Below are positions 1 to 7,867 of a DNA stretch of 64,000 nt, in pieces. Within the stretch, counting starts at the first letter, position 1. Each line of letters starts with the position of its first letter. This DNA comes from JAVEDQ01 sp963783105. Its GTDB lineage: Bacteria > Actinomycetota > Actinomycetes > Frankiales > Frankiaceae. A program made the position numbers and the translations under genes. Under the pieces are notes generated by a model, which saw only the letters and a program-made list of their open reading frames with translations, did not search any database and was not told where the DNA came from. The stretch spans positions 372,001-436,000 of the forward strand of contig CAWAMI010000001.1 of NCBI GenBank assembly GCA_963783105.1, given 5' to 3'.

Positions 1-780
1 CAGGCGCGCCTGCAGCTCGTGGAGCGCGAGCACGCGCTCGGCCGCGAACGAGCGGCGAGCAGGGTGCTGCAGGAGGCCATCATGCCGGGGACACCCACCG
101 TCCCCGGGTTGCAGGTTGCGGCGCGCTACATCCCGGCCAGCGGAGCGCGCGTCGGGGGCGACTGGTACGACATCGCACCCCTACCCGCTACGTCCCAGGT
201 CGCCCTCGTCGTCGGCGACGTCGAGGGACACGACCTCGCCGCCGCGGCGCTGATGGGCCAACTGCGCAGCGCCGTGCGCACATCTCTGCTCGCCGGGGCC
301 GGGCCAGCGGATGCCCTGACCGCGGCTGACCGGTTCCTGCGCAGCTTGCCCGACACCAGGCTGGCAACGGCAATCGTCGTCGTGGTCGACCTCGCGACCG
401 GGACCGCGCGCCTCGCCTCGGCAGGCCACCCACCCGCACTCGTCGCGGCTTCGGGGGTCGGCGTCCGGGTGCTGCCGTCTCAGCCCGACCCCCCGCTGGG
501 CGTCGACCTCAGCAAGCCGGCGGGCGAACATTCCGCGGCCCTACCGCCGAACAGCCTGCTGCTTCTGTACACCGACGGCTTGCTCACGCAACGCGACACC
601 GACGTCGACGTAGCGGTCGCAGGACTCAGGGGAACGCTCTTGCAGCACCCGCAGGAATCTCCCGAGTCGCTCATCGAGCGCATCCTTGCCAACCTGCCGC
701 AACCCGCGGACGACGACGCAGCCGTTCTCGTCGTCCGCCTTCCGGAGAGCGAACAGCGGCCTTCGACGCCCTCGCCGTGA
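1..780 (+). CDS. SpoIIE/RsbU-type PP2C phosphatase, C-terminal part (cut by window edge)
   Basis: The frame is open to the left edge, so this is the C-terminal part of a longer protein. It shows a PPM/SpoIIE phosphatase domain: GDWYD and GDVEGHD are the metal-binding motifs, SAGHPP and LLLYTDGL lie in the core, and DDAAVLVVRLP closes the domain. Such proteins dephosphorylate anti-sigma-factor antagonists in the general stress response, usually behind PAS or GAF sensors, which would lie outside the window. A short Arg/Glu-rich linker precedes the domain. No partner anti-sigma gene is adjacent. The family call is secure; the substrate is unknown. Confidence 0.9.
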   Translation, partial: QARLQLVEREHALGRERAASRVLQEAIMPGTPTVPGLQVAARYIPASGARVGGDWYDIAPLPATSQVALVVGDVEGHDLAAAALMGQLRSAVRTSLLAGAGPADALTAADRFLRSLPDTRLATAIVVVVDLATGTARLASAGHPPALVAASGVGVRVLPSQPDPPLGVDLSKPAGEHSAALPPNSLLLLYTDGLLTQRDTDVDVAVAGLRGTLLQHPQESPESLIERILANLPQPADDDAAVLVVRLPESEQRPSTPSP

Positions 781-1106
781 CCGGTACCTGCTCAACCCGG
801 CGCCGCGACCAGACCAAGCGGGCTGCGGGACAGCGACTCCCCCGCGCGGCCTCGGGGAACGACAGCTCGACGAGGCCGCCCTGAGCGGGGGCCAGGGCGA
901 TGGTCCGGCTGCCAGCTCGCCGGGCTGGAGCAGCTGGCTGCCTTCCAGCTAGTGGTGGCGAAGTGCGGGTCTCGTACCGCCGGGATCCCTGGGGTGTCCT
1001 GCTCGTGCTGTTTGCGCCGAAGGCGCTAGATTGCGCCGGCGTACACGTCGGACGGCTGAGATGCCGTCGGTGCCTGGTCCCGCCTGACGCCATTGGAGTC
1101 TGTCGT
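781..1106. other. gene-poor stretch before the qNor fragment
   Basis: About 326 bases with no convincing gene. On the minus strand roughly 830-960 reads in two frames with coding-like codon use, including LAPAQGGLVELSFPEA, but has no start and needs a frameshift, so it may be a gene remnant I cannot identify. Plus-strand bases just before 1107 supply a good ribosome binding site (GGAG, 8 bases from the ATG) for the truncated reductase gene. Confidence 0.4.
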
Positions 1107-1610
1107 ATGCCGACTGCTGCTGTCCGTGCGCCCCGCCGCCGTCTGGTCGTGTCCCGTGCGTGGGTTCAAGCTGCTGCTCTCGTCGCCCTGTCCGGCGTCT
1201 TCGTTCTCGTGCTGATGGGCTGGCGGACCTACCAGTCGAATCCACCGATTCCGGACCAGGTAGTGAGTCAGTCGGGCCGCGTCGTTTTCACCGGCGCGGA
1301 TGTCCGCGCCGGCCAGGACGTGTTCCTGCGCAACGGCCTGATGGAGTACGGCTCGATTTTTGGTCACGGCGCCTATCTCGGCCCGGACTTCACCGCCGAC
1401 TACCTGCACCGGGCCGCCGAGCAGGTCCACAACTCCTACGGCGGGTCGGCATCGGACAGCGCCTCGACCCGCACCGAGAATGACTTCAAGGCCAACCGTT
1501 ACGACGCAGCGACCCGCACCCTGACCGTTTCCGACGCCCAGGCGGACTCCTTCGACCGTCTGATTCCCGTCTATGCGGCGGAGCTCGGCAACCCGTGGGT
1601 GCAGCCCTGA
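1107..1610 (+). pseudogene. norB: truncated quinol-dependent nitric oxide reductase (qNor), N-terminal fragment
   Basis: The 167-residue product matches only the N-terminus of the single-subunit quinol nitric oxide reductase, a membrane enzyme of about 750 residues that reduces NO to N2O. Seen here: a cytoplasmic Arg-rich start, one membrane helix (about residues 20-42), then the qNor extracytoplasmic segment with VVFTGADVRAGQDVF, NGLMEYGSIFGHGAYLGPDF and YLHRA. The reading stops after AELGNPWVQP, just before the conserved stretch leading to the twelve-helix catalytic core. No haem or FeB ligand helices follow, so catalysis is impossible. Start codon and ribosome site are intact, so a short membrane-anchored peptide might still be made. 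Best read as a 3'-deleted pseudogene. Confidence 0.85.
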
Positions 1611-1625
1611 CTGTTCCGCCCGCGC

Positions 1626-1797
1626 TCAGGTGACCATGTGCAGGCTCGTCGGGTAGCCAGACTCCAATAACAGCCCTGCGAAGGTCTGGGAGGCCGCGCC
1701 GGACGAGATCCGGTTGGACAAGCCGGTACCTACGATGGCGGCGCCCGTGAAACTGCTGAGGTCGACGGGTGCGGCGCTGCCACCAGTCTGTGGTCGG
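1626..1797 (-). pseudogene. open, start-less reading frame, possible gene remnant
   Basis: Minus-strand frame with mostly G/C third positions, reading a peptide that includes VDLSSFTGAAIVGTG and SQTFAGLLLESGYPTSLHMVT before a TGA. It has no usable start and upstream runs into the small Cys-rich gene in another frame. I cannot assign a family. Its position just downstream of the broken reductase fits a scar zone of partial genes; it could also be chance in GC-rich DNA. Confidence 0.3.
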
Positions 1798-1968
1798 CTA
1801 TCTGGCTCGGCGCAACCGGGAGAACCAGCCGCCCGTCGATTCGGCTTCCCTGTTGTGCCCCGGGCATCGCTGGCCGGCAGGCACTCCCCGCAGTACCTGG
1901 TCGACGTGCTGCCCGCAGCCGGCCCACGTGGCCTTGCCGCAGGTCCTGCAATGAACTGCTCGACACAT
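1798..1968 (-). CDS. small Cys/His-rich putative zinc-binding protein
   Basis: A 56-residue protein opening MCRAVHCRTCGKATWAGCGQ, followed by HVDQVLRGVP and QRCPGH. Similar short proteins with a CxxC core, WAGCGQH and a terminal CxGH are common, uncharacterised, in actinobacteria (from memory of the family). The cysteines and histidines suggest one structural zinc site. The ATG at 1968 is preceded by GGAAGG at good spacing, which picks this start over the longer frame. It lies about 100 bases downstream of trxA on the same strand, so co-transcription with the thiol genes is plausible. Function unknown; a link to metal or thiol stress is inference from context. Confidence 0.75.
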   Translation of the reverse strand: MCRAVHCRTCGKATWAGCGQHVDQVLRGVPAGQRCPGHNREAESTGGWFSRLRRAR

Positions 1969-2069
1969 GTCTCGATGTCCTTCCTGTTCCTTGTGTGATC
2001 CCGGGGGTGTGATCCCGGGGAGGTGCCCGACGCCGGGTCTTCCGTTCCGAGCTCTGCGGGCTGTCGGGC

Positions 2070-2441
2070 TCAGGCGCTCTGCCGCGGCTGAGCGGCTGGT
2101 CCGTCCTTGATGCCGTTCATGTCCAGGTCGCGCACCGCGCTGATCAGCTGCTCCAGCGCCTTCGGTGGGAGCGCGCCGGGCTGAGCGAAGACCAGCACTC
2201 CATCCCGGAAGGCCATCAGGGTGGGGATCGACCGGATCCCCACGGAGGCGGCCAGCTGCGTCTCGGCCTCGGTGTCGACCTTGCCGAACACGATGTCGGG
2301 GTGCCGCTGGGCGGCGGCTTCGTAGACCGGGGCGAACATCCTGCAGGGGCCGCACCAGCTGGCCCAGAAGTCGATCAGGACGATGCCCGGTTGGGTGATG
2401 ACGTCCTGGAAGGACGTGGCGGTCAGTGCCCGTGTACTCAT
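2070..2441 (-). CDS. trxA: thioredoxin
   Basis: A 123-residue single-domain thioredoxin with the redox motif WCGPC (in FWASWCGPCRMFAP) near residue 30, the cis-proline region RSIPTLMAF and the usual beta-alpha order. Family members reduce protein disulfides and accept electrons from thioredoxin reductase, which is not encoded here. The short C-terminal tail after AVRDLD is unusual and hydrophilic. AGGAGG lies 6 bases before the ATG. It starts 35 bases downstream of the MBL-rhodanese gene on the same strand, so the two likely form an operon, in which thioredoxin could regenerate rhodanese or persulfide intermediates. Confidence 0.92.
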   Translation of the reverse strand: MSTRALTATSFQDVITQPGIVLIDFWASWCGPCRMFAPVYEAAAQRHPDIVFGKVDTEAETQLAASVGIRSIPTLMAFRDGVLVFAQPGALPPKALEQLISAVRDLDMNGIKDGPAAQPRQSA

Positions 2442-2476
2442 GATCTTCCTCCTGAAGGTGGGGTCTGGAGAGTTGG

Positions 2477-3859
2477 TCAGCCGACGAGCTGGACGGCGGT
2501 GCAGGCCCAGGCGTCGTATCCGCCGAGCAGGTCAGAGACGTCGGCCCAGCCCTCCTTGCGGAGCAGCGAGGCCGCGACGCTGGAGCGGTAGCCACCAGCG
2601 CAGTGGACGACGACCGGCCGATCCTGCGGCACCTGGGCCAGCCGTCGCGGCAGCTGAGCCAGCGGAATGTTGATCGCGCCGGGGATCGTCCCGCTCAGCA
2701 GCTCCCCCGTGTTGCGGACATCGACGACCACTGGCGACGGGGCGCGGCACAGTGCCTCGTCCAGTTGCTTCGCGGTGACGCGGCTCGCGCGGGCGACCCG
2801 GTCGGGCGCGGCCAGGAAGGCAGCCTCCGTGTCCCGCAGGTAGCCGACGACCTTGTCGAAGCCGATGCGTGCCAGCCGGATGACGATCTCCTCCTCACGG
2901 CCCTCCGGCGCCACGACCACGACCTCCTGGTCGGGTTGCACGACGGTGCCGGAGGTCTCGGCGAACCGGCCGTCGGCCGGGACGTTGACCGAGCCGATCA
3001 GGTGCGCCGCCGCGAACTCCTGCGGGTCACGCGCGTCCACGACGACCGCCCCTGCCGCTTGCCGGTCGAGCACCTCGCCGATGGTCAGTGGCACCGTCGC
3101 GGTGCCGGCGTCGAAGACCTCGTGGACAGAGCGGTTGAGCACGGCGTCGTAGCTGAAGTAACCCGGCGCCGAGGGCTGGCCCTCGGTGACCATCGCCACG
3201 AACTCGTCCTCGGTCATCGGCTGGCAGGCGTAGTTCGTCGCCCGCTGCTCTCCGATCGTGGACTGCCGTTCGGTCGACAGGTTCTTCCCGCAAGCCGATC
3301 CTGCTCCGTGCGCCGGGAAGACACGCACCTCGTCCGGCAACGCTGTCAGCCGCTGGATCGAGCCGTGGAGCATGCGCCCCAGCGCGTCCCCGGTGACGCC
3401 GACCGAGGCCAGTAGGTCCGGTCGGCCGACGTCGCCGATGAACAGCGCGTCTCCGGTCAGCACCGCGTAGGGCACCTCGTCGTTGGCGTGCTCGAAGACC
3501 AGCACGCTGATCGACTCCGGCGTGTGTCCGGGAGTTTCCATGATCTGCAGCGTCACGTCGCCAAGCGAGAGACGGTCACCGTCGGCGAGCTTCCGGATCG
3601 GGAAGTCGGCCTCCGCTCGCTGCCCGAAGCCGATCCAGGCCCCTGTCGCCCTCGCGAGCTCCAAGTGCCCGGCGAGGAAGTCGGCGTGGAAGTGGGTGTC
3701 GATCACGCCGACGATCTGGAGGTCCTGCGCCTCCGCATCGGCCAGATACTCGGCGACGTCGCGCCGCGGGTCCACGACGACGGCGTGCTTGGTCACCTGG
3801 TCGGCAATCAGGTACGAGGCCTGAGACAGGCAGTCCAGGTAGTACTGGGTGAACAACAC
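2477..3859 (-). CDS. MBL-fold hydrolase fused to two rhodanese domains (persulfide-dioxygenase-like)
   Basis: A 460-residue protein. Residues about 1-230 are a metallo-beta-lactamase fold of the ETHE1/persulfide dioxygenase kind, with DTHFHADFLAGH, GHTPESISV and VFPAHGAGSACG. Residues about 250-350 are a rhodanese domain whose loop has no catalytic cysteine (VVVVAPEGREEE). Residues about 360-460 are a second rhodanese with an active loop CAGGYRS. Relatives oxidise glutathione or mycothiol persulfide to sulfite and pass sulfane sulfur. The GTG at 3859 with GGAGGAA upstream is preferred to the longer frame starting at 3940, because VLFTQYYLDC is the usual family start. A palindrome 45 bases upstream is a likely CsoR/CstR-type operator. 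Confidence 0.88.
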   Translation of the reverse strand: MLFTQYYLDCLSQASYLIADQVTKHAVVVDPRRDVAEYLADAEAQDLQIVGVIDTHFHADFLAGHLELARATGAWIGFGQRAEADFPIRKLADGDRLSLGDVTLQIMETPGHTPESISVLVFEHANDEVPYAVLTGDALFIGDVGRPDLLASVGVTGDALGRMLHGSIQRLTALPDEVRVFPAHGAGSACGKNLSTERQSTIGEQRATNYACQPMTEDEFVAMVTEGQPSAPGYFSYDAVLNRSVHEVFDAGTATVPLTIGEVLDRQAAGAVVVDARDPQEFAAAHLIGSVNVPADGRFAETSGTVVQPDQEVVVVAPEGREEEIVIRLARIGFDKVVGYLRDTEAAFLAAPDRVARASRVTAKQLDEALCRAPSPVVVDVRNTGELLSGTIPGAINIPLAQLPRRLAQVPQDRPVVVHCAGGYRSSVAASLLRKEGWADVSDLLGGYDAWACTAVQLVG

Positions 3860-3903
3860 GGGGTTCCTCCGGCTATCGGAAGCGGCGTCGAAGACGTCAA
3901 CGG

Positions 3904-3919
3904 ATACCCCCCCTGGTAT
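3904..3919. promoter_or_regulatory. candidate CsoR/CstR-family operator
   Basis: ATACCCCCCCTGGTAT is a palindrome with perfect ATACC/GGTAT arms and a pyrimidine-rich centre, 45 bases upstream of the MBL-rhodanese start. Repressors of the CsoR family, including the persulfide sensor CstR, bind G/C-rich sites flanked by AT like this and commonly control rhodanese operons. No CsoR-family gene is in the window, so the regulator is inferred. Confidence 0.55.
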
Positions 3920-4033
3920 GTTCCGACTGATACAGAGCACGTGATGGCCTCCCGGCGGGTGCGCTCTGCGCTACGGCCGGCAGCCCGCACCAGGCTGGGC
4001 CACGGGGATGGTGGCGGCACACGCCAGTGCGGT

Positions 4034-5524
4034 TCAGCCTGCCTCCACTACGCCCATCATCCCGAGGTCTTCGTGATCGAGGATGTGGCAGTGGTAGACG
4101 GTGCGGCCGGGGAAGGTGTTGAACCGGATCCGGACGGTCACCTGGCCGCCGGCCGGAACGACGACGACGTCCTGCCAGGTCGGTTCGGGCAGGGCCCGGC
4201 TACCGTCGTCGATCAGCTGCATCGGCCATACGTGCAGGTGGAATGGGTGGTCCATAGGACTGGTATTGCCGATCGTCCACTCCTCGACGGTGCCGAGGCG
4301 CACGCTTTGGTCGACCCGAGCGGGGTCGAATTCACGGCCGTCGATCGTGAAGCTCATGCCCATCCCACCCATCCCTGCGCCCGTGCCCATCCCGCGGCCC
4401 ATGCCTCCCCCGCCGCCCATTCCCATGGCGAAGGTCAGCCGGCGGCGGTTGGCGACCGCGGCGCCCCGCAGGTCCGCCGGGGCCGGCTGCGCCGGCACGG
4501 GTCCGGGCGACCGAGCCGCCGCGCCGGCGATCCGCAGGGTGGCGAGGGAGACCTCGGGCTCCCGGAAGGCGGCGGTGCCCATCCCGGCCCTCCGGCCGCG
4601 ATCGACCCGCAAGGTCCGCAGCTGCGCATGGCCTGCCGCTGCGGTGACCAGTAGGTCGGCCCGGTTGCCGGGAGCCAAGGACACCTCGTCGACGTCCTTC
4701 GGCGATGCGAGGCGGCCGGAATCCAGGCCCAGCAGCTGCAGTCGCTGCCCGTCCAGGCAAAGGCGCAGGAAGCGGGACGTGCACGCGTTGACCACCCGCC
4801 AGCGCTCGCGCTCACCGGGCCGGGCCGAGAGCTCCGGACGAAGCCGCCCGTTGACCAGCACCAGGTCGCCCTCCCGGCCGGCCATTCGCTGCATCGGCGA
4901 GACCTCAGCGACCGCGCCGGACCGGTCGAGGGTGATGTCGGAGATCACCAGCACCCGCTCGCGGGTCACCGGCACCGGATCGGGGTCCTCCACCACGATT
5001 GCCCCGCAGAGGCCGCCGAACAGCTGGTCGGCAACCAGCTGGTGCAGGTGAGGGTGGTACCAGAACACGCCCGGCGGGTGGTCGACGGGGAGCCGGTAGT
5101 CGTAGTCGAAGGACTCGCCCGGCCCGACGGAGACGAACACGTTGTCCGCCTTGCCCACCGGGGAGACGTGGAGGCCGTGAGTGTGCAGGTTGGTCGGTGC
5201 GTCGAGCCGGTTGACCAGGTGGATTCTCAGCCGGTCGCCGGGACGCAGGTGCAGCGTCGGGCCCGGGCTGCCGCCGTTGTAGGTCAGCGCGGTCGCCGAC
5301 CGTCCGGCGAGGCGCACGGAACCGCGGCTTGCCTCGAGCTGCACGTGTAGCTCACCGCCGCTGCTGCGCAGGACGGCGGGCTCCGACCACGGCTCGCCGC
5401 CTGCCCCGTTCCCGCTGGTGCCGCGGGAGCTCAGCTCGCGCCCGAGCCCGATCCCGCCGGTCACCGCCGCCGCCAGACCGAGTCCGCCGAGTTGGAGCAC
5501 ACGGCGCCGGCTGATCGGTTGCAT
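4034..5524 (-). CDS. Tat-exported multicopper oxidase
   Basis: A 496-residue three-cupredoxin oxidase of the CueO/laccase kind. The N-terminus ISRRRVLQLGGLGLAAAV is a twin-arginine signal. Copper ligands are present in order: HTHGLH, WYHPHLH, HPFHLHVWP and YHCHILDHEDLGMMG, the last giving the type-1 copper Cys, His and Met. A Met/Gly-rich insert (MGMGGGGGMGRGMGTGAGM and more, about residues 365-390) precedes the third domain, as in CueO, where such loops bind Cu(I). Expected role: oxidise Cu(I) or phenolic or metal substrates outside the membrane with O2. Its ATG overlaps the stop of the SHOCT gene (ATGA), so translation is coupled. The substrate is not decided by sequence. Confidence 0.92.
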   Translation of the reverse strand: MQPISRRRVLQLGGLGLAAAVTGGIGLGRELSSRGTSGNGAGGEPWSEPAVLRSSGGELHVQLEASRGSVRLAGRSATALTYNGGSPGPTLHLRPGDRLRIHLVNRLDAPTNLHTHGLHVSPVGKADNVFVSVGPGESFDYDYRLPVDHPPGVFWYHPHLHQLVADQLFGGLCGAIVVEDPDPVPVTRERVLVISDITLDRSGAVAEVSPMQRMAGREGDLVLVNGRLRPELSARPGERERWRVVNACTSRFLRLCLDGQRLQLLGLDSGRLASPKDVDEVSLAPGNRADLLVTAAAGHAQLRTLRVDRGRRAGMGTAAFREPEVSLATLRIAGAAARSPGPVPAQPAPADLRGAAVANRRRLTFAMGMGGGGGMGRGMGTGAGMGGMGMSFTIDGREFDPARVDQSVRLGTVEEWTIGNTSPMDHPFHLHVWPMQLIDDGSRALPEPTWQDVVVVPAGGQVTVRIRFNTFPGRTVYHCHILDHEDLGMMGVVEAG

Positions 5525-5745
5525 CAGGGCCCCCCGTCCAGGGCCCGGCGTCGTTGCCGGTACTCCTCGGTAGAGATCTCCCCGCGGGCGTATCGCTCGT
5601 CCAGCAGCCGCCGTGCCGAGCCGCGGTCACCGCCGGCACGGTCCCGCCGCACGCCACCGCCGACGATCAGTACGACCACCATGAGGAGCAGCCCGAGGCC
5701 GGCCGCGAGCAGGGCAGCGAAGAACCAGCCCATGCCGCCTCCCAT
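5524..5745 (-). CDS. short membrane protein with SHOCT domain
   Basis: A 73-residue protein: MGGGMGWFF, one membrane helix (about residues 7-31), then a SHOCT domain (SARRLLDERYARGEISTEEYRQRRRAL), a short helical oligomerisation module often at protein ends. Its stop overlaps the start of the multicopper oxidase gene, so the pair is an operon. The ATG at 5745 (or GTG at 5748) fits family length. A GTG at 5847 has a stronger upstream GGAGGA and would add 34 residues with poor codon use, so the start is not settled. SHOCT membrane peptides often sit with copper genes; a role in copper export or anchoring is inference. Confidence 0.75.
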   Translation of the reverse strand: MGGGMGWFFAALLAAGLGLLLMVVVLIVGGGVRRDRAGGDRGSARRLLDERYARGEISTEEYRQRRRALDGGP

Positions 5746-6016
5746 CACGAGCGGCCTCGAGGCGTCGGCTCCCGCACCTGACGCAGGGCGGCTTCCCGGT
5801 CCGTCGGGCCGTAGATGCTGTTCCGGTGGAGGCCGAATGCGACTCACCTCGGCTCCTCCGCAACGCGCACGCCCATTCTGGTGACCCTCGGTCCGCGTCA
5901 CGGGGGTCGTCCGTCGCGGTTCGCCGGGCGAAGGTCCCGAGAGGGCTGGACGCGGGTTCATGCCTTTGGCGGACGGCCTACCGCTGCCGCTCGGGACCAC
6001 CGCCGGTCCGGCCGGG
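5746..6016. other. leader of the SHOCT-oxidase operon with possible coding scraps
   Basis: About 270 bases between the SHOCT gene and the rhodanese remnant. A minus-strand open run of about 30 codons (NSIYGPTDREAALRQV, ending near 5745) has coding-like third positions but no start, so it may be another remnant. No clear operator or terminator stands out. Confidence 0.35.
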
Positions 6017-6229
6017 TCAGTCCTCGAGACCGACGGTCTTGGCCGCGTCGTAGGACTCGTTGATCAGTACGACGTCACGGCCCGGACGGTCGAGGATCGA
6101 GGCCGCAATGGAGGCGCGGTAGCCGGAGCCGCAGCGCGCGATCTCGCCGACCGCGGCGCCGGCGACCTCGTCGATGCCGATGCGGACGAGCTCCCGTTGG
6201 GCCTCGGCGACCTGCGTACTGGCCAGTGG
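6017..6229 (-). pseudogene. remnant of an MBL-rhodanese protein (internally deleted C-terminus)
   Basis: The frame reads STQVAEAQRELVRIGIDEV, which matches the end of the first rhodanese domain of MBL-rhodanese proteins, then jumps into the second domain's active loop and end: ARCGSGYRASIAASILDR, GRDVVLINESYD. About 100 residues that should lie between are missing and there is no N-terminal enzyme domain or start. It is a different lineage from the intact gene at 2477-3859, with only moderate residue identity. Read as a deletion remnant of a second copy. Confidence 0.75.
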
Positions 6230-6434
6230 GCGCACGGCGCGAAGATTTGCCCGGAGCCGGTTTAGGTGCCTAATCTCGATACATGCACTGGGGATTACGG
6301 CCGCAGCACGCCGATTTCCGTGTGTGCCTGATCGCCGTGAGCCCGCTGGCGGTCGATGACCGGTTGTGTCCCGGAGGAGTCCCCAACTCCTGAGCTCCCG
6401 CTCGGCAGCTCCGACTACCTCTGGACGGACCTCC

Positions 6435-6605
6435 ATGACCGACTCGACACTCCCGGCTGACCTGCCACAGTTCGAACTCGCCACCGGCGAGGCCACCGAC
6501 CCCGAGGTGCCCCGCTCGGACTCCGGTGAGTCTCTGCGTAGCGCCGGCTGGCGAAGCTGGGTGGGCGCCGTCCTGGCGACTCACGAGGCGGGCGTGCCCT
6601 TCTAA
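6435..6605 (+). CDS. hypothetical 56-residue protein
   Basis: ATG frame of 56 residues, MTDSTLPADLPQFEL to LATHEAGVPF, with almost every third codon base G or C, so it has coding-like composition. The ribosome site is weak. No domain or family is recognised; it is acidic in the middle with a Trp pair (GWRSW). It may be a real small gene or a fragment of a larger lost gene. Confidence 0.35.
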   Translation: MTDSTLPADLPQFELATGEATDPEVPRSDSGESLRSAGWRSWVGAVLATHEAGVPF

Positions 6606-6910
6606 GGTCGGCCTGCCAGTCGGAACCCCACGGCACATCGCGTGCCGTACCGGACGAGCCCTGAACTACCGAGACCACCTCCGCCGGCCCGAATCGCCCA
6701 AGGAGGTCGTAGTGGGACGCCGCGACGCAGGGCGAGAGCACAGTGCGAGTGCTCGGTCTCTTCGCCCATCCGCTCGGCTGGACTACCCACCGAGTCACCA
6801 CCCTGCTGGCCGTAGACCGGACGCCCGGAAGCGTCACTTCGTTACGGCCGTCGGTCGCCGGCGCCCCGAGCACGTGGCGCCCCTCGGGCATACCGGTGTT
6901 CGCCGCATAG

Positions 6911-6922
6911 TTGTACGGACAT
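6911..6922. promoter_or_regulatory. candidate GntR/UTRA operator
   Basis: TTGTACGGACAT contains a TGT-N4-ACA inverted half-site pair typical of sites bound by UTRA-type GntR repressors. It is about 90 bases before the GntR gene, so autoregulation of the GntR-rhodanese-TauE operon is plausible. Based on one site only. Confidence 0.35.
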
Positions 6923-7013
6923 GTTCGCTAGAGTTGACCGGACAGGTGGCCTCGAGCCTGCGTCCCTAACCCGGAGCGGCCAGGCCACGAAAGGCGGTCC
7001 GAGGAGGTGGGAC

Positions 7014-7850
7014 ATGCCCGAGGAACAGCGCGCCGCAGCGCCGGTGACGGCGATCGGGACTCACCTGCCACGGCTGGATCGAACCTCTGACCTTCCGGTG
7101 TGGCGGCAGGTCGAGGCGGACCTGCGTTCTCGTCTGGACGCCGGAGAGTTCGTCACCTCGCTTCCCGGCGAGTTGGAGCTCGCTGAGCAGTACGCGGTCA
7201 GCCGGCACACGGTGCGCGAGGCGCTCCGGCAGATGAGGGCCGACGGAACGATCACGGCAGGCCGAGGTCGACGGCCGCAGATCGCTCCTGCGGTGATCAC
7301 TCAGCCGACGGGCGTGGCCTACTCGCTGTTCTCCTCGGTGGAGGCGTCCGGTCTGAGCCAGGTGTCGATGGTGCGGGTCAAGGACATCCGGGCCGACGGT
7401 GTGGTCGCCACCCGCCTCGGGCTGGAGGAGTCCACGCCGCTGTTCCATCTCGAGCGACTCCGGATGGCAGGCGACGAGCCCCTCGCACTCGACCGCGTCT
7501 GGTTGCCCGCGACGCTCGGGGAACCCCTGCTGGCCACTGATTTCCGCCGCACCAGCCTCTACGGCGAACTACATGCCGCCACCGGCACGTCGATCACCGG
7601 GGGCGAGGAGACCGTGCGCGCCGTGATCCCCAGCCCGGCCGAGCACGTGGCGCTCGCCCTGGCGGCACCGTCGGCCGTCTTCGCCGTCGAGCGCACCGCC
7701 ACCAGCGCAGGGGTTCCCGTCGAGTGGCGGCACACCCTCATCCGGGCCGACCGCTTCTGGCTGACCAACGAGCTGGCCGGGCGGCCGTCCACCGGCATCA
7801 CCAGAGCACCCGGCCTGGCTGCCTTGAGCCTGGCGCCGACCATCCGCTGA
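7014..7850 (+). CDS. GntR-family transcriptional regulator with UTRA domain
   Basis: A 278-residue regulator. Residues about 25-95 are a GntR winged helix (PVWRQVEADLRSRL, ELAEQYAVSRHTVREALRQM, DGTITAGRGRRPQI); residues about 110-260 are a UTRA ligand-binding domain (TPLFHLERLRMAGDEPLALDRVWLP). HutC-subfamily members repress neighbouring genes until a small ligand binds. GAGGAGGTGG precedes the ATG at 7014, which decides the start over the longer frame. Rhodanese and TauE genes follow on the same strand, so a sulfur compound such as sulfite, thiosulfate or a sulfonate is a reasonable ligand guess, not shown by sequence. Confidence 0.9.
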   Translation: MPEEQRAAAPVTAIGTHLPRLDRTSDLPVWRQVEADLRSRLDAGEFVTSLPGELELAEQYAVSRHTVREALRQMRADGTITAGRGRRPQIAPAVITQPTGVAYSLFSSVEASGLSQVSMVRVKDIRADGVVATRLGLEESTPLFHLERLRMAGDEPLALDRVWLPATLGEPLLATDFRRTSLYGELHAATGTSITGGEETVRAVIPSPAEHVALALAAPSAVFAVERTATSAGVPVEWRHTLIRADRFWLTNELAGRPSTGITRAPGLAALSLAPTIR

Positions 7851-7867
7851 CCCGTGGGGAGAAACCC

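Larger units (their letters stand above)
6230..7013. other. gene-poor stretch with small frames and palindromes
   Basis: About 780 bases with no recognisable gene apart from the small frame at 6435-6605. Other items seen: a perfect 12-base palindrome TTAGGTGCCTAA at 6262-6273, a 36-codon plus-strand frame from ATG 6283 with good third-position G/C, an inverted repeat AGGAGT/ACTCCT near 6379-6394, and a start-less plus-strand frame up to the TAG near 6910. The mixture resembles eroded coding DNA rather than a designed regulatory region. Confidence 0.4.

Noticed and set aside
6262..6273. TTAGGTGCCTAA as an IdeR/DtxR iron box
   Set aside because: Only half of the 19-base iron-box palindrome is present and no iron gene follows.
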